The notes beneath the pieces were generated by a model. The model was not told the origin of the DNA and searched no databases. It saw nothing but the letters and a program-made list of their open reading frames with translations. From positions 1-6,690 of the forward strand of contig CAWEHT010000168.1 in assembly GCA_963808455.1 (NCBI GenBank): 6,690 bases of DNA. The letters run 5' to 3'. This stretch comes from CAWEHT01 sp963808455 (GTDB taxonomy: Bacteria; Chloroflexota; Anaerolineae; CG2-30-64-16). A program made the translations under genes and the position numbers. Below, piece by piece: positions 1 through 5,356 of this stretch (positions are counted from its first letter, which is position 1; each line of letters starts with the position of its first letter).

Positions 1-291
1 CGGGTACGTTCGCGAAATGGCCCTGCCAGAAGTCGAGGATTCTGCCGCCCGTCCTCATCCCACACATAGGCCCCGTGGGCCGAGACGATGCGCGGTGGGA
101 AGGGTTGTATCAGCCGCGGTGGATGGCTGCCACCATCCACCATGTAGCAGCGGGCCTGCTCCTGCAGGGCAGCCGAGCGCGGCCGTGTGCGGGTGTACTC
201 TTCCGACAGCTCGGCAATCAATTGGCTGTGGTCATGGTCTGGCAAAGGCGTCCTCGATCTCCGGGGCGTACGCCCCCACTGCTTTGGTCAT
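1..291 (-). CDS. Class-III PLP-dependent aminotransferase, 5' part, frameshifted, runs off the window
   Basis: The minus strand starts at ATG 289-291 with MTKAVGAYAPEIEDAF and continues after a frameshift near 240 with a stretch containing EQARCYMVDGGSHPP, FPPRIVSAHGAYVWDEDG and, after a second frameshift near 40, RILDFWQGHFANVP. The pattern of a GAYVWDEDG turn followed by a LDFWxGHF segment is typical of the N-terminal region of fold-type I class-III aminotransferases and glutamate-1-semialdehyde-aminomutase-like enzymes. These use pyridoxal phosphate to move amino groups in the cytoplasm. The catalytic lysine and cofactor-binding core lie beyond position 1, so substrate cannot be inferred. 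The start is supported by its ATGA overlap with the upstream methyltransferase stop, which suggests translational coupling. The first frameshift needs one base change near GCCAGACC; the second is one extra base in a GGGCGGC run. Both look like sequencing indels, because the conserved reading resumes directly in another frame. Family assignment is by eye. Confidence 0.6.
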
Positions 292-440
292 CCGGCGTGT
301 TCCACTGTATCTCCGATACGTGTCTGGGCGTCGCGTGGCAAGGGCTCGACCTGGTGCTCGGCGAGGACCCTCTCGATCTTCTCGGCGGCGTGTTGGCCAG
401 GCGTCTTGCTGCCGGCGTCCAGCCAATCCTGGTACGTGCC
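288..440 (-). pseudogene. MttB-family (trimethylamine methyltransferase-like) C-terminal fragment
   Basis: The minus strand reads GTYQDWLDAGSK, then TPGQHAAEKIERVLAEHQ, then VEPLPRD, and ends at TGA 288-290. The order 'DW-x-aGsK-t ... aeKi-x-x-iL-x-x-H-x-x-epLp' is the usual C-terminal tail of MttB-superfamily proteins. These corrinoid-dependent enzymes take a methyl group from a methylated or quaternary amine. Only about 50 of an expected 450-500 residues are present. Upstream of position 440 the frame loses similarity and hits stops, and the next gene on that side is the oppositely oriented gamma-glutamyltransferase. The methyltransferase body is therefore missing, either through a real rearrangement or through a second assembly join. 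The catalytic barrel and any pyrrolysine codon would be in the missing part, so substrate cannot be judged. The stop overlaps the aminotransferase start by ATGA, as in an operon. An unrelated short protein is a less likely reading. Confidence 0.55.
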
Positions 441-509
441 TTCACAGTATACCATTATGCCGCTGGCTGCTCCAACTCACAAGCTTGAGGTGGCTCATGG
501 CGACTACGC

Positions 510-538
510 TTGTGCCATTCGGGCAATTCCCTTACAAT
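510..538 (+). promoter_or_regulatory. Weak sigma-70-like promoter candidate for the gamma-glutamyltransferase
   Basis: TTGTGC (510-515) and TACAAT (533-538) are separated by 17 bases and lie about 50 bases before the ATG at 588. The -10 box matches five of six consensus bases, but the -35 box matches only three. The surrounding stretch (about 530-560) is locally AT-rich in a GC-rich window. This is a pattern match only; no operator or riboswitch was seen in 441-587. Confidence 0.25.
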
Positions 539-570
539 TCTTCCCGAAATAGAAGTGTGTTAGCGGCGTA

Positions 571-578
571 AGGGGAGG
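571..578 (+). promoter_or_regulatory. Ribosome binding site of the gamma-glutamyltransferase
   Basis: The purine run AGGGGAGG lies nine bases before the ATG at 588-590. It is a good Shine-Dalgarno match and supports residue 1 at 588 over the internal methionine at residue 19. Confidence 0.6.
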
Positions 579-587
579 GACGGGCCA

Positions 588-2213
588 ATGACAGGGATAT
601 CTTTCCATTCGCGTCGCTCGGCGGTGTTGGGCTGCCACGGCATGGTAGCTGCCTCACAGCCGCTGGCAGTGGCAGCCGGGCTCGAAGTCCTGAAAGCGGG
701 CGGCAACGCCGCTGATGCCGCCGTGGCCGCGGCGGCCGCCCTCAACGTGACCGAGCCCACCTCGACCGGAGTCGGAGGGGATTGTTTTGCCCTCTACTAT
801 GAGGCTTCGACCGGGCAAATCACTGCCTTGAACGGCTCCGGCCGGGCCCCAGCCGAGCTTACGTTGGAGCGGGTGCGACGAGAAGGCCTCGAAGAAGGGT
901 TGCCTCCACTCCACCCCTTCACGATCACGGTGCCGGGCGCCGTCGCAGGCTGGTGCGATCTGGTCCAGCGTCACGGGCGCCTCTCGTTGGGCACGATCCT
1001 GGCCCCTGCTATCCGGTTGGCCGATCAAGGCTTTCCGGTCGCGCCCATCACGGCTCATGCCTGGGCACAAGGTGTCGAACGGCAATTATCCCAGGCACTG
1101 GGCGGGCAAGAGCTGACAATCGAGGGCCGGGCTCCGCGGCCCGGCGAGATTTTCCGAAACCAGGGCCTGGCGCGCACTCTGCGGGTGATCGCGGAAGGGG
1201 GCAAGCAGGCGTTCTACGAAGGGGAAATCGCGGACGCGATCGCTGCCACGGTCAGGGCGGCCGGTGGCTGCCTGACGGTCGAGGATCTGGCAGGGCACCG
1301 GAGCAGCTGGGAAACGCCCATCAGCACGGCCTACCGCGGCATGCGAATCTGGGAGTGCCCGCCCAACGGCCAGGGGCTGGTGGCGCTGCTGGCGCTGAAT
1401 ATCCTGAGCGGGTTCGAGCTGACGGCAATGCCAGCGCTCTCGGCAAAGCGCCTGCAGCTGGAGATCGAGGCGATCCGGCTGGCCTTTGCCGATGCCCGCC
1501 GGCGCGTGGCTGATCCGGCAGTCAGCCCCGCCCCCCTGGACTGGCTGCTCTCGGCAGACTACGCGGCCGAGCGGCGGCAGCTGATTCGACCAGGAAGGGC
1601 TGCGGCACCGCGGGCGCCTGGCGCGGCACCGGCGGGCTCCGACACGGTGTACCTGAGCGTGGTGGACGGGGCTGGGAACGCCTGCTCTTTCATCAACAGC
1701 AACTACCAGGGCTTTGGCACTGGCATTGTGCCCTCTGGCTGGGGCTTCACACTACAGAATCGTGGCCTGGGCTTCTCTTTGGAGCCAGGCCACGCCAACG
1801 TCCTGGCGCCCGGCAAAAGGCCCTACCACACCATCATCCCGGCGCTGGCGACACGGGCCGATGGCTCGCTCTACGCCAGCTTCGGCGTGATGGGCGGCTT
1901 CATGCAGCCCCAGGGGCACGTCCAGGTGGCCATTGCGCTGTTGGACGATGGCCTGGACCCGCAGGGCGCGCTGGACCGGCCGCGTTTCTACGTTGACCAG
2001 GAGGCTGTGCAAGAGCGCGTGGCGCTGGAGGAAGGTACACCCGAGGAGACGGCTGCGGCGCTGGCCGACATGGGCTATCACGTCGAGCAGGTGTCGGGGT
2101 ACGACCGCGCAATCTTCGGTCGCGGCCAGGTGATCACACGCGAGAAAGATACCGGAGTTCTCTGCGGGGGCAGCGATCCACGGGCCGATGGCTGCGTCAT
2201 GACGTTTTGTTGA
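588..2213 (+). CDS. Gamma-glutamyltransferase (GGT/YwrD-like Ntn hydrolase), intact
   Basis: The 541-residue protein is a gamma-glutamyltransferase-family Ntn hydrolase. Such enzymes cleave gamma-glutamyl bonds, as in glutathione, and either hydrolyse or transfer the glutamyl group. Visible landmarks are GGNAADAAVA (38-47), TGVGGDCFALYY (60-71), a GSGRAP segment (83-88) where the substrate-carboxylate arginine is expected, PGAVAGW (116-122), SDTVYLSVVD (351-360), FGTGIVPSG (376-384), PGKRPYHTIIP (408-418) and FGVMGGFMQPQGH (432-444). Thr353 in SDTVYLSVVD is the predicted nucleophile. Autocleavage there would give chains of about 352 and 189 residues. The serine pair of classical enzymes is replaced by His414-Thr415, which with the MGGFMQPQGH motif points to the YwrD-like branch. 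No signal peptide is visible, so a cytoplasmic location is inferred. Length is normal for this branch. A good ribosome binding site precedes it. This is the only full-length, uninterrupted gene in the window; a broken copy is present in the right arm. The precise substrate is not predictable. Confidence 0.93.
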   Translation: MTGISFHSRRSAVLGCHGMVAASQPLAVAAGLEVLKAGGNAADAAVAAAAALNVTEPTSTGVGGDCFALYYEASTGQITALNGSGRAPAELTLERVRREGLEEGLPPLHPFTITVPGAVAGWCDLVQRHGRLSLGTILAPAIRLADQGFPVAPITAHAWAQGVERQLSQALGGQELTIEGRAPRPGEIFRNQGLARTLRVIAEGGKQAFYEGEIADAIAATVRAAGGCLTVEDLAGHRSSWETPISTAYRGMRIWECPPNGQGLVALLALNILSGFELTAMPALSAKRLQLEIEAIRLAFADARRRVADPAVSPAPLDWLLSADYAAERRQLIRPGRAAAPRAPGAAPAGSDTVYLSVVDGAGNACSFINSNYQGFGTGIVPSGWGFTLQNRGLGFSLEPGHANVLAPGKRPYHTIIPALATRADGSLYASFGVMGGFMQPQGHVQVAIALLDDGLDPQGALDRPRFYVDQEAVQERVALEEGTPEETAAALADMGYHVEQVSGYDRAIFGRGQVITREKDTGVLCGGSDPRADGCVMTFC

Positions 2214-3789
2214 GGCTTGGATGGTGTGCGACGGCCAGGCAGTCGTGCGCGCCGCCGGGTAGTTCGGCCTGACCTTTGACGACCGGTTTGTTGACGGCGT
2301 GATGGCAGCGCAATTCCTGCCTGACCTCGAGGCCTTCCTCTTCCTCGGCGAGCTGTCATTCGACGGCTCGGTGCGCCATGTTGACGGTATCCTGTCCATG
2401 GCGCACCTGGCCCAGGAGCAAGGCTACCAGCATGGTGCTAGCTCCTTGTGATAGGAAGATTCGCTGGCAGTAGCGTAAGATATCAGGCTGCCGGCAGGAT
2501 GTTCTGGTTGAACCGGAACAGGTTGTGCGGATCGTACTGTTTCTTGAGCCCGGCAAGGCGCGCATAGATGTCCGGGCCGTAGGCCGCTTTCACCCTGGCC
2601 GCGCCCTCGTCGGCCAGAAAGTTGACGTATTCCGCGCCCGCCGAGAATGGCCTGACGGCCTCGGAGAAGGCCCGCGCCCAGGCGATATGGGGGGCCGGCT
2701 CCTCCTGGGCCATCCACAGGCCGACGATGTTCAGGATGTACGGCTCATCGCGGTGAGTGAAGGCCGTCTCGTCCCTGCCCACCCGGCTCACCGCGCCGCC
2801 GACCTGGTGGATGTGCACCACGGCGAATGGCGATAACGAGCTCATCTGAGACACGTTTCCCAAGATGGTGTCGATGGTGCCGTCATCCAGGTCGTGCAGA
2901 TACGCCGTCTTCCAGTAGGCATGGATGCCATGCGGAGCCGTGGCGTCGAACATGCTTTGGAGCGCCGTGTAGGGGAGCGGGCCGATCAGATCGATGGCCG
3001 GCTCGGCAAATTGCCTGAGCGGCTGCACCAGCGCCTGCCCCTCTTCCACCGGTCCAGTATAGCAAAGAGCGACTGCCACCATGGGCGTGCCACGCAGGTG
3101 TTCGGGCACGAACGGTTCGGGCGGAGCCGTGAGGAAGGCGACCAGGGTGGTCAGTTCGTCGGGCAGAGTTTGCGCCCAATCGCGATAGAAGCGCAGCAGC
3201 TTTGGCGCTCTTGCGACAGGGTGGAACAGCGCACCTCCCAGCACCACCGGCCCCACCGGGTGCAGGCGGTACTTGAAGGAAGTCACCACCCCGAAATTGC
3301 CGCCTCCACCGCGCATGCCCCAGAACAGGTCGGCGTGCTCCGTGGCGCTGGCAGTGATCGACTTGCCGTCGGCGGTCACCAGATCGGCCGAGAGCAGGTT
3401 GTCGCACGCCAGCCCGTGCTTGCGCATGAGCCAGCCGATGCCGCCGCCCAGGGTGAGCCCTCCGACGCCGGTGGCCGAGACCAGGCCGCCGGGGGTGGCC
3501 AGGCCGTGGGCCTGGGTGGCGGCATCCAGGTCGCTGAAGATGGCGCCGCCTTCGACGCGTGCCGTGCCGGCACCCGGGTTAAACTTCGACGCCTCTCATG
3601 AGCGAGAGGTCGAGCACGAGGCCGCCGTCGCATGTGCCGAAGCCCGCCACGTTGTGGCCACCGCCCCGGACGGCGAGCGGCAGTTCCCGGTCGCGGGCGA
3701 AGTTCACCGCCTTGACGACGTCAGTCGGGTCCATTGGCCGGACGATCAGGGAAGGATGCCGGTCGATCATCCCGTTCCAGACCCGGCGA
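872..3789 (+). repeat. Left arm of a ~2.9 kb inverted duplication
   Basis: This arm holds most of the gamma-glutamyltransferase, the YifB relic and the oxidoreductase. Its reverse complement follows at 3808-6690. The outermost visible match is GAGAAGGCCTCGAAGAAGG near 879-897, paired with the last ~25 bases of the window, so the right arm probably extends past 6690. This is the cleaner copy, with one uninterrupted 541-codon gene and a single frameshift. Confidence 0.96.
2266..2451 (+). pseudogene. YifB/ComM-type Mg-chelatase-like AAA ATPase remnant
   Basis: Between the two convergent large genes, the plus strand encodes 61 residues ending at TGA 2449-2451. They include VMAAQFLPDLEAFLFLGELS and FDGSVRHVDGILSMAHLAQE. 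The core 'LFLGELSxDGSvRhVxGiLsMa-lAxexGy' is a hallmark of the N-terminal ChlI-like domain of YifB/ComM proteins, roughly residues 80-135 of about 500. In ComM this family acts as a hexameric helicase in natural transformation. Everything else is missing: no Walker A or B motif and no downstream domain. An in-frame TAG lies at 2260-2262, and no start or ribosome binding site precedes the similarity. The same fragment is present in the right arm, where the frame stays open further upstream. It is therefore a genuine relic in the source DNA and not a local read error. It is probably a non-functional gene scrap; a tiny standalone protein is possible but unsupported. Confidence 0.6.
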
Positions 3790-3818
3790 GCAGTGTCGTA
3801 GCCGGCGTCGCCGGGTCT
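2483..3818 (-). CDS. FAD-linked oxidoreductase (berberine-bridge-enzyme type), left copy, one frameshift, 5' end missing
   Basis: The minus strand encodes a PCMH/BBE flavoprotein oxidase in two frames. The first part (3818 to about 3582) reads RPGDAGYDTARRVWNGMI, then VRGGGHNVAGFGTCDGG and VLDLSLMRGVEV. The second part (about 3580 to the stop at 2483-2485) continues with GLATPGGLVSATGVGG, LTLGGGIGWLMRKHGL, LFWGMRGGGGNFGVVTSF and the C-terminal YDPHNLFRFNQNI. The histidine in RGGGHN is the expected covalent FAD attachment site. The cysteine of bicovalent members is absent from the TPGGLVSATGVGG segment, so single-histidine linkage is inferred. The frames are restored by removing one base from AAA 3581-3583, which then reads VEVNPGAG. 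About 444 residues result, against a usual 450-470, so the start codon and perhaps 15-20 residues lie beyond the hinge and are absent from both arms. It converges with the gamma-glutamyltransferase. Bases above 3807 may be copied from the left arm. Substrate unknown. Confidence 0.85.
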
Positions 3819-3836
3819 GGAACGGGATGATCGACC
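3761..3836. repeat. Hinge of the palindrome: 29-bp perfect stem, 18-base spacer
   Basis: Positions 3761-3789 pair perfectly with 3808-3836, leaving the spacer GCAGTGTCGTAGCCGGCG at 3790-3807. On the minus strand the spacer reads in frame with the left oxidoreductase copy, as part of RPGDAGYDTARRVW, which is the normal N-terminal sequence style of this family. The spacer has no sensible reading with the right copy. The native gene already holds a short inverted repeat here: CCCGGCGA in the RPGD codons and TCGCCGGG in the ARRV codons. The arginine codon AGA just outside is rare in such GC-rich DNA and may come from copying rather than from the genome. Confidence 0.9.
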
Positions 3837-5088
3837 AGGCCGTCCTTCCTGATGGTCCGGCCAATGGACCCGACTGACGTCGTCAAGGCGGTGAACCGCC
3901 CGCGACCGGGAACTGCCGCTGGGCGGTGGGCGCGACAACGTGGCGGGCTTCGGCACATGCGACGGCGGCCTCGTGCTCGACCTCTCGACATGGGAGGCGT
4001 GGAACGTGACCCAAGATGCTCGGCGCCGGCGGCACCGTCGAAGGCGGCGCCATCTTCAGCGACCTGGATGCCGCCACCCAGGCCCACGGCCTGGCACCAC
4101 GGCGGCCTGGTCTCGGCCACGGCATCAGAGGGCTCGCCCTGAGCGGTGGCTCATGCGCGAGCACGGGCTGGCGGGGTCCCGACAACCTGCTCTTCGGCCG
4201 ATCTGGTGACCACCAACACATTCGATCACTGCCAGCGCCACAAAAGATTGGTCGGGCGTGCGCGGTGGAGGCGGCAATTTCGGGGTGGTGACTTCCTTCC
4301 AGTACCGCCTGCACCCGGTGGGGCCGGTGGTGCTGGGAGGTGCGCTGTTCCACCCTGTCGCAAGAGCGCCAAAGCTGCTGCGCTTCTATCGCGATTGGGC
4401 CAAACTCTGCCCGACGAACTGACCACCCTGGTCGCCTTCCTCACGGCTCCGCCCGAACCGTTCGTGCCCGAACACCTGCGTGGCACGCCCATGGTGGCAG
4501 TCGCTCTTTGCTATACTGGACCGGTGGAGGAGGGGCAGGCGCTGGTGCAGCCGCTCAGGCAATTTGCCGAGCCGGCCATCGATCTGATCGGCCCGCTCCC
4601 CTACACGGCGCTCCAAAGCATGTTCGACGCCACGGCTCCGCATGGCATCCATGCCTACTGGAAGACGGCGTATCTGCACGACCTGGATGACGGCACCATC
4701 GACACCATCTTGGGAAACGTGTCTCAGATGAGCTCGTTATCGCCATTCGCCGTGGTGCACATCCACCAGGTCGGCGGCGCGGTGAGCCGGGTGGGCAGGG
4801 ACGAGACGGCCTTCACTCACCGCGATAGCCGTACATCCTGAACATCGTCGGCCTGTGGATGGCCCAGGAGGAGCCGGCCCCCCATATCGCCTGGGCGTGG
4901 GCCTTCTCCGAGGCCGTCAGGCCATTCTCGGCGGGCGCGGAATACGTCAACTTTCTGGCCGACGAGGGCGCGGCCAGGGTGAAAGCGGCCTACGGCCCGG
5001 ACATCTATGCGGCCTTGCCGGGCTCAAGAAACAGTACGATCCGCACAACCTGTTCCGGTTCAACCAGAACATCCTGCCGGCAGCCTGA
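3819..5088 (+). pseudogene. FAD-linked oxidoreductase, right-arm copy, multiply frameshifted
   Basis: This is the mirror copy of the 2483-3818 gene, now on the plus strand. It begins at the hinge with RRVWNGMID and ends with FNQNILPAA at TGA 5086-5088. The first 600 bases are heavily corrupted: the FAD-histidine region around 3925-3990 reads only in pieces, and the DLS...VEGGAIF section is scrambled. From about 4410 to 4827 the roughly 138 encoded residues (DELTTLVAF to ETAFTHRD) equal the left copy, with one silent GAA/GAG difference noticed. A missing base near 4827 (CGCGATAGCC against CGCGATGAGCC) shifts the frame, and another near 5010 (TATGCGGCC against TATGCGCGCC) shifts it again. It cannot be expressed as read. 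No start codon is available, because the hinge removes the 5' end. I regard it as a low-quality duplicate of the left gene and not a second gene. Confidence 0.85.
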
Positions 5089-5119
5089 TATCTTACGCTA
5101 CTGCCAGCGAATCTTCCTA

Positions 5120-5305
5120 TCACAAGGAGCTAGCACCATGCTGGTAGCCTTGCTCCTGGGCCAGGTGCGCCATGGACAGGATACCGTTGACATGGCGCAC
5201 CGAGCCGTCGAATGACAGCTCGCCGAGGAAGAGGAAGGCCTCGAGGTCAGGCAGGAATTGCGCTGCCATCACGCCGTTGACAAACCGGTCGTCAAAGGTC
5301 AGGCC
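5120..5305 (-). pseudogene. YifB/ComM-type ATPase remnant, right-arm copy
   Basis: This mirrors 2266-2451, with the stop at 5120-5122, and encodes the same FLFLGELSFDGSVRHV core. Two codons differ: VNG appears where the left copy has VDG, in both cases because GTTGAC is read on the plus strand in each arm (5186-5191 and 5276-5281). Its frame stays open upstream to about 5353, because the extra A that makes a TAG in the left arm (near 2261) is absent here. The upstream extension shows no family similarity that I can recognise. Confidence 0.55.
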
Positions 5306-5356
5306 GAACACCCGGCGGCGCGCACGACTGCCTGGCCGTCGCACACCATCCAAGCC

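Noticed and set aside
17..571. A 184-codon plus-strand frame at the left edge
   Set aside because: Its residues are low-complexity Arg/Pro/Ala and it lies antisense to the aminotransferase and MttB-like fragments, which show real family motifs.
953..1513. A 186-codon plus-strand frame inside the transferase gene
   Set aside because: It is a GC-rich frame shadow of the intact transferase. Its reappearance in the right arm comes from frameshifts there and not from selection.
2357..2434. A 25-codon minus-strand frame (MLVALLLGQV...) preceded by AAGGAG eight bases before its ATG; mirrored at 5139-5215
   Set aside because: It is antisense to the YifB-like fragment, very short, and has no recognisable similarity. 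The ribosome-binding-like run is probably chance, though it is the best such match after the oxidoreductase stop.
3761..3836. The hinge as a transcription terminator or a site-specific inversion site
   Set aside because: The stem belongs to a kilobase-scale palindrome, lies within a coding region, has no T-tract, and no recombinase or invertase is present.
3579..3956. A 125-codon minus-strand reading frame crossing the hinge, starting at 3954-3956
   Set aside because: Its first part is antisense to the right-arm copy of the oxidoreductase; only the part after the hinge (RPGDAGYD onward) is the real gene. It is a product of the palindrome.
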